Under the pieces are notes generated by a model. The model had not been told where the DNA came from and did not search any database. It saw only the letters and a list, made by a program, of their open reading frames with translations. Of a stretch of DNA of 64,000 bases, positions 24,634 through 33,331 are shown in pieces (positions within the stretch are counted from its first letter, which is position 1; each line of letters starts with the position of its first letter). Both the position numbers and the translations under genes were made by a program. The stretch is taken from the NCBI GenBank assembly GCA_964585925.1, contig CAZPFS010000002.1:1-64000 (forward strand). The letters run 5' to 3'. The stretch comes from JAAZLS01 sp964585925. GTDB lineage: Bacteria; Bacillota; Dethiobacteria; DTU022.

Positions 24634-26730
24634 TTGCTACTCGTGATTGCATGTGCCGCTGACAGTTTTGACTGCCTGGCCGGAGCGTTGGCTGCCAGCA
24701 AGGTCTATAGAGGCAGCAAGGTCTGGTTCATGCGGCCCCCGGCAAATAAATTGAGGGCATTTATGGATGATCATCCCAATTTGCCGCTGCCCATGGCGGC
24801 CGAATCAGATCTGCGGGCCCGCCTGAAATTGGCGGTACTGATCGGACCCTGTTCGCCCGATCTCCTTGATCGCCATCGAGAGATGCTTGACCGGGCTGCT
24901 GACATCCACTTGTTTTCTTCTTGCCGTGAAGATCGGGATTTGTTGCAAAGAGGCGATATATTCGTGCGCCCGGTGGCGGCAGTGACCACAATCCTGGTGG
25001 AGGAGATCCAGCGGCGAAAAATATACCTGAACCAAATGGAAGCCAGTCTTCTGGCTTTGGGCATATATGATTGTACAGATGCCTTGAATTCTCCGGAAAC
25101 CACCACGGCCGATATTGATGCGGTGCAGCATCTGCGGCGAGCGGGAATTGATCCGAAAATTCTGGAACCGCTATCATCGCCAAAAACAATCGCCCCGGTT
25201 GATAAACAAAATAATGCGGGCGAAATAACCGAACCATCACCGCCGGAAAGCAGCAGCCCGGCTGTTTTCCCGGAAAACAAGATCCCCGGAGGTACTCCTG
25301 GTTGCCAAAACACGGCCGGCATTGATCCGAAAATTCGGGAACCGGCACCCCTGCCAAACACCGCGGAAACAGATCCTATCGCTGAGGGCGGTTTGACCAT
25401 TCAATTTTCCTCCCCAGAACAACCGGGCTTGATGGAGGGGGATAATATGCTTCACCTTCTTTCCGGTAAAATATGGGAACGGCTGCGGGGGAAAATGTTG
25501 CTCTTGGGCCAGGTTGCAGCCAGGCAGAAGTGGGAAGTATACCTGGTGGGAGGGATAATTCGCGACCTCTTTCTGGGCAGAGAGCCGGCTCATGATCTCG
25601 ATCTGGTGGTGATCCCGGAAGCTATTCCCCTGGCCTTGTACATGCAGAAATGCTTCGGGGGAAAACTGGTATCCCACGAACAATTGGGTACTGCCACCTT
25701 GTTTTTATCCGGCGGCACCAGGCTGGATCTGGCCACCGCCCGGCGGGAATTTTATTTTTCTCCGGGCGATCTGCCCGAAATTGAACCCTCCAGCCTAAAA
25801 TTCGATCTCTGCCGCCGGGATTTTACCATAAACTCCATGGCCTGTTCATTGCTTCCGGTATCTTTCGGGCGGTTATATGATTATTTTGGTGGACGCCGTG
25901 ATCTTGCCGGCGGCGTGCTTCGGACCATGTACAATCTAAGTTTTGTGGATGATCCCCTGCGCATATTGCGGGCGGTGCGCTTTGAAAGCAGGTTCGGATT
26001 TCGCCTGGAAAAAAATACCGGGATATGTATGCAAAAAGCAATCAACGGGCGATCCTTGGAAAAGGTAAGCCGGCAGCGCATAAGCCAGGAGATGAACAAC
26101 GTATTTTCGGAACAAAATCCACCCGAAATTTTGAAAAGGCTTGCCGATCTGGGGGCATTGAAATATATTTATCCCTCCCTGGAAACATCTGCCGATACCT
26201 GGCGGCGGCTGGAGCAGATTAAGCAGGGACTTCACCTGACCCAACAATGGGATTGGGCACAGCCACCGGATCCCGAACCGGCCTATCTGGCCGGCCTGCT
26301 TTATAATATGGATACAGACAGACGGGTAATCCTGATCTGCAGGCTTTACCTGCCCAGTGATAAGATAAAAAGCACTTTGGCAGCCTGTGAGCAGGTGCCG
26401 AGGATTTTGGAATTTTTGCATTCAACAAACAATCCGGCCCCGAGCAGCCTGGTTGATCTGTTGCAGGGCCTGCCGGCGGAAGTGCTGCTGCTGGCCTATT
26501 CCCTGACCGAAAACAACCAGGCGCGGGAGTGCTTGAAGAATTTTGTTCATTCTTTTCGCCGGGTACAGACAAGACTTACCGGCCGGGACCTGATTGAAAT
26601 GGGGCTGCCCCCCGGACCGATTTTTCGCCGGATACTCAAGGAATTAAAAAAAGCGGTGCTGGACGGCAGGGTAAATTCGCTGGAAGAAGAGAGAAACTTC
26701 GTAAATGCTATTATTGACAGGGAGGTTTGA
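24634..26730 (+). CDS. CCA tRNA nucleotidyltransferase with decayed DHH domain
   Basis: The C-terminal two thirds is a class II tRNA nucleotidyltransferase/poly(A) polymerase: head motif VYLVGGIIRDLFLGR with AHDLDLVVI metal aspartates, then FTINSMAC, DPLRILRAVRFESRFGF and a helical body. It should add CCA or A to tRNA 3' ends. The N-terminal 170 residues are a DHH-phosphoesterase-like domain (ADSFDCLAGALAASKVY, ASLLALGIYDCTDALNSPETT), but the DHH motif itself is replaced by FSSCRED. No CBS domains follow; instead there is a proline-rich linker with a repeat. TTG 24634 has GGAGGT 7 nt upstream. ATG 24619 is an alternative start that adds five residues. Confidence 0.85.
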   Translation: MLLVIACAADSFDCLAGALAASKVYRGSKVWFMRPPANKLRAFMDDHPNLPLPMAAESDLRARLKLAVLIGPCSPDLLDRHREMLDRAADIHLFSSCREDRDLLQRGDIFVRPVAAVTTILVEEIQRRKIYLNQMEASLLALGIYDCTDALNSPETTTADIDAVQHLRRAGIDPKILEPLSSPKTIAPVDKQNNAGEITEPSPPESSSPAVFPENKIPGGTPGCQNTAGIDPKIREPAPLPNTAETDPIAEGGLTIQFSSPEQPGLMEGDNMLHLLSGKIWERLRGKMLLLGQVAARQKWEVYLVGGIIRDLFLGREPAHDLDLVVIPEAIPLALYMQKCFGGKLVSHEQLGTATLFLSGGTRLDLATARREFYFSPGDLPEIEPSSLKFDLCRRDFTINSMACSLLPVSFGRLYDYFGGRRDLAGGVLRTMYNLSFVDDPLRILRAVRFESRFGFRLEKNTGICMQKAINGRSLEKVSRQRISQEMNNVFSEQNPPEILKRLADLGALKYIYPSLETSADTWRRLEQIKQGLHLTQQWDWAQPPDPEPAYLAGLLYNMDTDRRVILICRLYLPSDKIKSTLAACEQVPRILEFLHSTNNPAPSSLVDLLQGLPAEVLLLAYSLTENNQARECLKNFVHSFRRVQTRLTGRDLIEMGLPPGPIFRRILKELKKAVLDGRVNSLEEERNFVNAIIDREV
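25147..25344 (+). repeat. In-frame 24-bp direct repeat in the linker of the nucleotidyltransferase
   Basis: Bases 25147-25170 and 25321-25344 agree at 23 of 24 positions and start 174 bp (58 codons) apart, encoding AGIDPKILEP and AGIDPKIREP. Weaker similarity continues for some bases after each copy (SSPKT against PLPNT). This looks like an old tandem duplication within the low-complexity linker that stands where CBS domains would be. Confidence 0.7.
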
Positions 26731-26739
26731 CCGCGGCCA

Positions 26740-27360
26740 ATGGGTGACCAGATATATCAGATGTTGCTGCGACTGCCGGTGTTATTGATTGCCATCACGG
26801 TGCATGAATACGCACACGCCCGGGTGGCCTATTCATTTGGCGATCCTACCGCTAAATTACAGGGGCGGTTAAGTCTAAACCCCCTGGTGCACCTGGATCC
26901 GGTGGGGGCGTTGATGTTGCTGATCGTGGGCATAGGCTGGGCCAAACCGGTGCCTATAAACCCTTATAATTTCAAGGACTATCGTTCGGGAATGTTGGGG
27001 GTTTCCCTTGCCGGACCTCTGGCCAATTTTATCCTTGCCTTTTTCAGCCTGCTCATATTGAAAACGGCCTGGGGGTATTTTCCCATCGGAGGAATTTTTT
27101 GGCTGTTGCTCCACACGCAGGCAACCTTGAATACCACCCTGGGGGTGTTTAATCTCATTCCTTTGCCCCCTCTGGACGGTTCAAAAATATTTTCATCTCT
27201 GGCCGGGGGATCTTCACTTGCATTTTATCGCCGGATCGAGCCTTATGCCCCGTTAATTCTGTTGGTATTGATTTTTACGGGAACCTTAGGCAGGATTGTC
27301 TGGCCGGTCACAGAATTTATCATGGGGCTGATGATCAGAGCATTGAGGTTTATACCCTAG
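26740..27360 (+). CDS. Site-2 protease family (M50) membrane metalloprotease
   Basis: This is a 206-residue polytopic membrane protein of the YdiL/Rip group of intramembrane zinc proteases. The zinc-binding HEYAH is at residues 22-26 in the first helix, and the third ligand region NLIPLPPLDGSKI lies near 140. No PDZ domain is present, as in the short bacterial group. Substrate unknown. It sits between the tRNA nucleotidyltransferase and trpS, a conserved Clostridial arrangement. Confidence 0.9.
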   Translation: MGDQIYQMLLRLPVLLIAITVHEYAHARVAYSFGDPTAKLQGRLSLNPLVHLDPVGALMLLIVGIGWAKPVPINPYNFKDYRSGMLGVSLAGPLANFILAFFSLLILKTAWGYFPIGGIFWLLLHTQATLNTTLGVFNLIPLPPLDGSKIFSSLAGGSSLAFYRRIEPYAPLILLVLIFTGTLGRIVWPVTEFIMGLMIRALRFIP

Positions 27361-27388
27361 ACGTCGAACATATATGAGGTGATCAGCA

Positions 27389-28369
27389 ATGGACAATAAA
27401 AAAGTCATACTGAGCGGTATGCGGCCAAGCGGACGCCTGCACCTGGGAAACCACAGTGTGCTGCAAAACTGGATCCGCCTGCAGAATGAATATCACTGCT
27501 ATTATTTTATTGCCGACTGGCACGCCCTGACTACCGGTTATCAGGAGACAGAGGATCTGACCGAAAATATAAAAGAAATGTTGCTGGATTGGCTGAGCGC
27601 CGGGCTGGATCCGGAGCGGTCGGTAATATTTCGGCAATCGGCAATTCTGGAGCATGCCGAGCTGTACCTGCTGCTGGCGATGATCACCCCCATTTCCTGG
27701 TTGGAACGCTGTCCCACTTTCAAGGAACAGCTCAGGCAACTTGAAGGGAAAGATATAAACACATACGGCTTTTTGGGTTATCCCCTGCTGCAGGCGGCAG
27801 ATATTCTTGCCTACCGGGCCGACGCGGTTCCGGTAGGGGAAGATCAGTCTCCCCATATAGAATTTACCAGGGAAATTGCCCGGCGGTTTAATTATTTGTA
27901 CCGAGAGACGTTTCCCGAGCCCGAAAGCCTGTTTGCCTCAAAGTCCATGGTGCCCGGAACAGACGGACGGAAGATGAGCAAGAGCTACGACAATTACATC
28001 CTGTTGTCTGATCCTCCGGAGGAAATAAAACAAAAAGTACGATTGATGCTCACCGATCCCCAGAGGGCGCGGCGCCGCGATCCCGGAAGGCCCGAAGTGT
28101 GCCCGGTTTTTGAATTTCAAAAGCTGTTCAACCGGGAAGGGAAGCCGGAAATTGAGGAAAGTTGCCGGAAGGCGTCTATGGGCTGCGTTCAATGTAAAGA
28201 AGCCCTGTCCCGTCATCTCTGTCAATTCCTGGAACCATTTCAGGAAAAACGGCGGCGTCTGATGACCGAACCACGCCTGTTGACGGAAATTCTCGAATCG
28301 GGGAATCAGAAAGCGGCTGAAACAGCCCGGAAGACACTGTATCTAGTGCGGGAAGCGATGCGTTTATAA
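27389..28369 (+). CDS. trpS: Tryptophanyl-tRNA synthetase
   Basis: TrpRS charges tRNA-Trp with tryptophan. The 326-residue class I enzyme has the HIGH-type motif HLGN (18-21) in SGRLHLGNHSVL and the KMSKS loop at 195-199 in TDGRKMSKSYDN. GAGGTGATC precedes the ATG. Only 28 bp separate it from the M50 protease, so there is no room for a T-box and it must be read from an upstream promoter. Confidence 0.96.
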   Translation: MDNKKVILSGMRPSGRLHLGNHSVLQNWIRLQNEYHCYYFIADWHALTTGYQETEDLTENIKEMLLDWLSAGLDPERSVIFRQSAILEHAELYLLLAMITPISWLERCPTFKEQLRQLEGKDINTYGFLGYPLLQAADILAYRADAVPVGEDQSPHIEFTREIARRFNYLYRETFPEPESLFASKSMVPGTDGRKMSKSYDNYILLSDPPEEIKQKVRLMLTDPQRARRRDPGRPEVCPVFEFQKLFNREGKPEIEESCRKASMGCVQCKEALSRHLCQFLEPFQEKRRRLMTEPRLLTEILESGNQKAAETARKTLYLVREAMRL

Positions 28370-28389
28370 CAGATTGAAGGGATAATACC

Positions 28390-29181
28390 ATGGAACAGAT
28401 TGGCTGCACCATCCGGCTGCCGGTATTTGAGGGCCCTTTTGATCTTCTGTATCATCTGATTACCACGGCCGAAGTTGATATTTGGTCCGTATCCATTGCT
28501 GAGATTACCGACCAATATCTGTACTACCTGCAATCGATGCGTGAATTGAACCTTGATCTGGCCAGTGGATTTCTGGTGATGGCGGCTACTCTGCTGCGTT
28601 TCAAATCAAAGTTGCTGTTGCCGCTGCCTCCCCGGGAGGAACAGGAAGAAGAGGACGAATCCCTGTTTGATTTTAGTTCACCGGAGGAGCTTTTTGCCCG
28701 TCTGGAGGAATACAGGACATTTAAAGAGGCTGCCGGATGGCTGAAAGAAAGAGAAGAGGATCAGCAGAAAATATTTCTGAGATCAACGGGAGGGAAAAAA
28801 GTGCTGTTGACAAACCATCAACAGCAATCTTATTTAACCCTTTGGGAAGGGGCGCAGGCGCTTCAGGAAATCATGCAACGTCACCGGGAGCAGGCTGCCG
28901 CCGGAGGGAGGCACTATTTGCCTACCGAGAATTATTCTCTGAGGGATCATATTGCACAGGTGCTCCGACGCCTTCGCCTTCAGAAGGGGCCGGTTACTTT
29001 TAAAAGGCTTGTTGCCGAAAAAGGAGGGCTGGCATATACGCTTATTGCGCTGTTGGAACTGGCCCGCCGGCAAAAGATCGTCCTTTTTCAGGATTGCCTG
29101 TTCGGAGTGATCCTGGTGGCAACCAACCGCAACAGGGGGAATAATAGTTATGGATCCGTTGCAAGCAAAGGCTCTGATTGA
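28390..29181 (+). CDS. scpA: Segregation and condensation protein A
   Basis: ScpA is the kleisin subunit of the SMC-ScpAB complex that organises and segregates the chromosome. The 263-residue protein opens with the kleisin N-terminal motif FEGPFDLLYHLITTAEVDIW and LDLASGFLVMAATLLRFKSKLLLP, has an acidic linker (EEQEEEDESLFDF) and a C-terminal winged helix. It overlaps scpB by 32 bp. Confidence 0.95.
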   Translation: MEQIGCTIRLPVFEGPFDLLYHLITTAEVDIWSVSIAEITDQYLYYLQSMRELNLDLASGFLVMAATLLRFKSKLLLPLPPREEQEEEDESLFDFSSPEELFARLEEYRTFKEAAGWLKEREEDQQKIFLRSTGGKKVLLTNHQQQSYLTLWEGAQALQEIMQRHREQAAAGGRHYLPTENYSLRDHIAQVLRRLRLQKGPVTFKRLVAEKGGLAYTLIALLELARRQKIVLFQDCLFGVILVATNRNRGNNSYGSVASKGSD

Positions 29182-29731
29182 AGCGGTTCTGTTTTTGCAC
29201 GAGGAACCGGTAAAAATTCAGCAGTTCAGCCGGATAATTCCACTCTCCGCCGATCAGATTGCAAGCCTGATCGGGGAACTTAAAACAGAGTTGGAGCGCT
29301 CGGAGAGGGGCCTGCGGGTTTACGAAGTAGCCGGCGGGTATCAGATGGGCACCCTGCCGGACCTGGCGCCTTACCTGGAAAAAATGTTTGCCGATGATCT
29401 TACCGGCAAGCTCTCCTCCGCCGCCCTGGAAACACTGGCTATAATTTCCTACAAGCAACCGATAATCCGGGTGGAAATAGAATCCATACGGGGAGTAAAA
29501 TGCGATCATGTGTTGGACAACCTGCTCCGGCGTAAACTCATCCGGATCAGCGGACGCAAACCGGGCCCCGGCAGACCTTTTATTTACAGCACCACCCCCG
29601 AATTCCTGAAATATTTTGGCCTAAGCGATCTCTCCGAACTTCCACCCCTTCCCGAAAATGACCTTCTTTCCAGAGCTGAACCGGCTTCTGACCTTCCTCC
29701 GGCTCAACATGAAACCCGATCCGGATCATAA
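29150..29731 (+). CDS. scpB: Segregation and condensation protein B
   Basis: ScpB is the winged-helix dimer partner of ScpA in the bacterial condensin. The 193 residues show the typical KALIEAVLFLHEEPVKIQQF start, ALETLAIISYKQPI and EIESIRGVKCDHVLDNLLRR, and GRKPGPGRPFIYSTTPEFLKYFGL. The start inside scpA is supported by GGGGGAATAATAGTT. A Pro/Glu-rich tail of about 20 residues follows the domains. Confidence 0.95.
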   Translation: MDPLQAKALIEAVLFLHEEPVKIQQFSRIIPLSADQIASLIGELKTELERSERGLRVYEVAGGYQMGTLPDLAPYLEKMFADDLTGKLSSAALETLAIISYKQPIIRVEIESIRGVKCDHVLDNLLRRKLIRISGRKPGPGRPFIYSTTPEFLKYFGLSDLSELPPLPENDLLSRAEPASDLPPAQHETRSGS

Positions 29732-29898
29732 AAAACCGCCACTTTCCAGACCTCATATCTTTTTATCGATTTATCCGAAAATGATGTGGATAAAAATAGA
29801 CCTGAACCGCCTGCTCCTTGTCAGCGGGTAAATCATGAGTCCCATGGCTAGACTAGCCCCTTGAGTTTTGCTGTAATCGAGGTTCAAGGAGAGATTGA

Positions 29899-30450
29899 AT
29901 GGGGATTACGCGGGCCTTGTGCCTGGGACTGTGGTTGCTGCTGCTTCTGCTCCTTATTTCGGCTTTTTATTACTTCTGGCCGCAGCGAATATTTATTCAT
30001 TACCTATGGGAAAATAATAAGACTCAATTCAGGGTACATTTGGTGCTCGGGAGATGGAAATTTCCTTTAAGGATGAAGGCCCGAAGGGAGGGGACGGAAG
30101 GGCTGAATTTGCACAGGTTAAAAAAATATTTGGATGAAATCAGGCCCTATCGTAAAAAACTGATCTGGAACAGGTTTAAACTGGCAATCGATCTCGGACT
30201 GGGAGATCCGGCTTTAACCGGTATGGCTGTCGGAGGGGGATGGGCCTTGGGAGGCACATTTTTATCTCTTCTGTATAAATATTTCCGCTTCGAAACAGAA
30301 CCCGTGATCAGGATCAATCCCGGTTTTAAGAATACCGCTTTGAAAATTGACTGGGAAGGTGAAATAACCGCTCCCCCATCACTGTGGCTGAAACTGTGGT
30401 CTACATTCAAAAAAACAGGAGGTCCTGTAAATGGAAGATCATCCGATTGA
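29899..30450 (+). CDS. DUF2953 membrane-anchored protein
   Basis: This is a 183-residue protein with an N-terminal transmembrane helix (about 6-28) and the DUF2953 domain, recognisable from DLGLGDPALTGMAVGGGWAL and the following EPVIRINPGFKN. The gene is commonly paired with ytfJ in spore formers, as here with a 20-bp overlap, so a sporulation role is likely but unproven. AAGGAGAG lies before the ATG. Between scpB and this gene (29732-29898) I see no further gene. Confidence 0.85.
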   Translation: MGITRALCLGLWLLLLLLLISAFYYFWPQRIFIHYLWENNKTQFRVHLVLGRWKFPLRMKARREGTEGLNLHRLKKYLDEIRPYRKKLIWNRFKLAIDLGLGDPALTGMAVGGGWALGGTFLSLLYKYFRFETEPVIRINPGFKNTALKIDWEGEITAPPSLWLKLWSTFKKTGGPVNGRSSD

Positions 30451-30859
30451 AGGGTTGATGAAAACCGCCATGGAAAATTTAAAAGAAATGGTGGATGTAA
30501 ATAAAATTGTAGGCGATGCGGTGGAAACCCCCGATGGCAATGTAATTATTCCTATTTCGCGGGTAGTGTTCGGTTTTGCTGCCGGGGGTACAGAATTTGA
30601 GGGACAGGAGGAAAACGGCGGGGCAGGCTCCCGCCCGGCAAACAATTCGCGGCAGGAGCTCCCCTTTGGCGGCGGCAGCGGAGGCGGGGTATCGGTGCAG
30701 CCCGTTGCTTTCCTGGTGGTGGGGCAGGGGCAGGTACGCCTGCTGCCGGTGCATCCCCATGCCATGCTCGACCGGCTGATTGATCTTGCTCCTCAGTTGA
30801 TCAACCAGATTCAGGGGATGTTCAAAAAAGAAAGGGTCTCTGCCGGTGATCGCTACTAG
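30431..30859 (+). CDS. ytfJ: GerW/YtfJ family sporulation protein
   Basis: This is a 142-residue protein of the YtfJ/GerW family, forespore-made and needed for normal germinant responses in Bacillus. It opens with IEGLMKTAMENLKEMVDVNKIVG and VIIPISRVVFGFAAGG, has a glycine-rich stretch (FGGGSGGG) and ends with VQPVAFLVVGQGQVRLLPVH. CAGGAGGTCC precedes the ATG. Co-transcribed with the DUF2953 gene. Confidence 0.92.
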   Translation: MEDHPIEGLMKTAMENLKEMVDVNKIVGDAVETPDGNVIIPISRVVFGFAAGGTEFEGQEENGGAGSRPANNSRQELPFGGGSGGGVSVQPVAFLVVGQGQVRLLPVHPHAMLDRLIDLAPQLINQIQGMFKKERVSAGDRY

Positions 30860-30988
30860 TTACGTCTGCCGCCGGCGGTAAAAGGGGCTGCCGGCAGCAA
30901 AGGTTAGTATACAAAACTCATAATTGATCCCGGCTTGGAATAAAAATAAATAATATCCATCGACCGGAGGGTACAGGGGTTTTTCTAG

Positions 30989-32134
30989 ATGAGCAAATAT
31001 TTTTCCGGCGTCCTTATTATCCTGCTGATCACAGTTCCGGGGTTGATCGCCCCCGTACAGGCCCGAGCGCAGGAAATGACGGTTAGCGCCGAATCCGCGG
31101 TTCTGATGGACCGGGAATCCCGGAGAGTGCTGTGGGGGAAAGATATCCATCAGAGCCGGCCCATGGCCAGCGTTACCAAAATCATGACCGCCCTGCTGGC
31201 CCTTGAGTTGGGCGATCAGTCGGAAATGGTGGTGGTTACTCCGGGTGCCGCCCGCACTGAGGGATCCTCCATATGGCTGGAGGAGGGGGAGCGAAAAACC
31301 CTGGAGGAACTGGTTTACGGCCTGATGCTCTGTTCCGGCAATGATGCCGCGGTGGCTATTGCCGAACATCTGGCGGGCACGGTGGAGAATTTTGCCATAC
31401 TCATGAATTGCAGAGCCAGGCAATTGGGGGCGCTGAATACCTGTTTTACAAACCCCCATGGCCTCCCGGATGACGATCATTACAGCACCGCCTACGATCT
31501 GGCTCTCATTTCTTGCCAGGCACTGGGCAATCAAATATTTCAAAATATTGTGTCTACCGAGTGCCGGGTGATTACCTGGCCGGGTAACCGGGAAGGGCGA
31601 TATTTACAAAATCAGAACCGGTTGTTGGAGACCTTTCCCGGGGCGGATGGGATCAAAACCGGTTGGACTCAAAAAGCGGGCCGGTGTTTGGCCGGATCGG
31701 CCACCAGAGACAATTGGCAACTGGTAACAGTGGTTCTGGATGCCCCCCAAATGTGGGAAGATGCCGCGGCACTCCTGAACTATGGTTACCGCACCTATGC
31801 CCGGGAAAAAATATTTTCGGCCGGACAGATATTGGCACAAGCCCCGGTTGCAGGCGGAAATACGGCATATATACTGCTGACCGTGGATCAGGATTTGCAG
31901 TTGCCCCTTCTGCCGGGGGAAAAGGAAAAACTACAATATAAATGGAAAATGGCCGACGGTTATCCTTCCCCGATCTGCTCCGGGGATAATCTAGGGCGGG
32001 TGGAAGTATATCTTGGTGGCTGCTGCCTGGGAAGGCTACAGTTAAAGGCGGCCCATGGAGTAGGGAAAGTGTCGTTCTGGAGCCGGTTTAGGCGGTTGTC
32101 CGGGCTGCTGCTTGGAGATGATGGGGGAAGGTGA
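30989..32134 (+). CDS. dacB: D-alanyl-D-alanine carboxypeptidase, DacB-like
   Basis: This S11 carboxypeptidase is probably the mother-cell enzyme that adjusts cortex cross-linking. The 381-residue protein has a signal peptide (about 1-27), SVTK (S61, K64), SGN (116-118) and KTG (223-225), and a C-terminal PBP5-like domain. It is followed by spmA and spmB, the dacB-spmA-spmB order known from Bacillus, where the operon is sigma-E dependent. Upstream, CATAATT followed 13 nt later by AATAAAAAT is a weak sigma-E-like pair. The Shine-Dalgarno is not obvious near 30989. Confidence 0.9.
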   Translation: MSKYFSGVLIILLITVPGLIAPVQARAQEMTVSAESAVLMDRESRRVLWGKDIHQSRPMASVTKIMTALLALELGDQSEMVVVTPGAARTEGSSIWLEEGERKTLEELVYGLMLCSGNDAAVAIAEHLAGTVENFAILMNCRARQLGALNTCFTNPHGLPDDDHYSTAYDLALISCQALGNQIFQNIVSTECRVITWPGNREGRYLQNQNRLLETFPGADGIKTGWTQKAGRCLAGSATRDNWQLVTVVLDAPQMWEDAAALLNYGYRTYAREKIFSAGQILAQAPVAGGNTAYILLTVDQDLQLPLLPGEKEKLQYKWKMADGYPSPICSGDNLGRVEVYLGGCCLGRLQLKAAHGVGKVSFWSRFRRLSGLLLGDDGGR

Positions 32135-32168
32135 CCGGGGTTTAAATTTTCGATAAGGGGGTTCGGCT

Positions 32169-32753
32169 TTGGTAGGCTATCTCTGGGCGGCAATGATCTG
32201 TGTTAGCATATTGGTGGCTGGTTTGACCGGGAACATGTCCGTGATTACCCCCGGCATTTTTTCAGCGGCTGAACAGGCGGTAAGTCTGGTGATCGGGCTG
32301 ATCAGTGTGATGGCTTTCTGGCTGGGAATCATGAAGCTGGTGGAACGATCGGGGCTGGTAGAGGTAATCAAAACATTACTTCGTCCCGCGGCGCGCCTGC
32401 TTTTTCCCGCAATTCCCCGCCATCATCCGGCAATGAGCGCCATCCTGATGAATATGAGCGCCAACCTGCTGGGAATGGGCAGCGCCGCTACCCCGTTCGG
32501 GATCAAGGCCATGGAAGAGATGCAGGCTCTCAATATGCACCGAAAAACCGCCTCCAATGAAATGTGCACCTTTCTGGCTATTAACACTTCCAGTATAAGC
32601 CTTCTCCCGACCACCGTGATCGGTTTACGAGCAGCCGCAGGTTCGTTTAATCCTGCAGAGATAGTGGGCACAACCCTGGCCGCTTCCATCTGCTCCTGCC
32701 TGGCGGCGTTGACGGCCGAACGGGTGCTGCGCGGGTGGGGAAAATTCAAATGA
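32169..32753 (+). CDS. spmA: Spore maturation protein A
   Basis: SpmA is a nucleoside-recognition (gate) domain membrane protein that works with SpmB in spore core dehydration. The 194 residues contain several hydrophobic helices, NMSANLLGMGSAATPFGIKAM near 95 and NTSSISLLPTTVIGLR near 140. The start is TTG 32169. It overlaps spmB by 4 bp (ATGA). Confidence 0.93.
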   Translation: MVGYLWAAMICVSILVAGLTGNMSVITPGIFSAAEQAVSLVIGLISVMAFWLGIMKLVERSGLVEVIKTLLRPAARLLFPAIPRHHPAMSAILMNMSANLLGMGSAATPFGIKAMEEMQALNMHRKTASNEMCTFLAINTSSISLLPTTVIGLRAAAGSFNPAEIVGTTLAASICSCLAALTAERVLRGWGKFK

Positions 32754-33286
32754 TCGCCCATCTGATCAATATCATATCAGAATACGTAATCCCGGTATTG
32801 ATAATAACCGTGATCGCCTTTGCCCTTTACAACCGGGTCAATATTTTTGAAGTGTTTGTTGAAGGAGCCAAAGAGGGCTTTGGAATGGCCGTCCGGCTGA
32901 TACCTTATTTGGTGGGGATGTTGGTGGCAATCGGCCTGCTCAGAGATTCGGGGGCAATGGAATTACTGGTGAATGCACTTTTACCGATCCTGGTAAAGCT
33001 GAATATCCCTCCCGAAATTATTCCGCTGGCAGTAATGCGCCCTATCTCCGGAAGCGGGGCGCTGGCGATCACGGCGGAGATACTGCAGCACGATGGGCCC
33101 GACTCTTTTTTGGGCCGGGTTGCTTCCACCATGCAGGGCAGCACCGACACCACCTTGTATGTATTGACCGTATATTTCGGTTCGGTAGGGATTCAAAAGT
33201 CACGCCATGCCCTGGCGGCAGGACTGATCGGGGATCTGTGCGGATTTATCGCTTCGGTAATCATCTGCGGCGCCGCATTCAGGTAA
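32750..33286 (+). CDS. spmB: Spore maturation protein B
   Basis: SpmB is the partner of SpmA. The ATG at 32750 overlaps the spmA stop as ATGA, has GGGTGGGG 8 nt upstream and gives 178 residues, the family length. Motifs are EGAKEGFGMAVRLIPYLVGMLVA, MRPISGSGALAI and STMQGSTDTTLYVLTVYFGS, typical of the nucleoside-recognition family. Confidence 0.94.
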   Translation: MIAHLINIISEYVIPVLIITVIAFALYNRVNIFEVFVEGAKEGFGMAVRLIPYLVGMLVAIGLLRDSGAMELLVNALLPILVKLNIPPEIIPLAVMRPISGSGALAITAEILQHDGPDSFLGRVASTMQGSTDTTLYVLTVYFGSVGIQKSRHALAAGLIGDLCGFIASVIICGAAFR

Positions 33287-33331
33287 GCCGGGTCGGTAAC
33301 CTGGCATTCGATTCCTTGCGGGGAGGTAAAA

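Noticed and set aside
29785..29793. DnaA-box-like TGTGGATAA, and another TTATCCACA near 43686
   Set aside because: Single isolated boxes, one inside a coding gene; no cluster, no AT-rich unwinding region and no dnaA/dnaN context, so not an origin.
29861..30070. Alternative frame overlapping the DUF2953 gene
   Set aside because: It overlaps a recognised domain in another frame and lacks a ribosome binding site.
30866..30897. GC-rich hairpin after ytfJ
   Set aside because: The stem can form but no T-run follows, so I do not call it a terminator.
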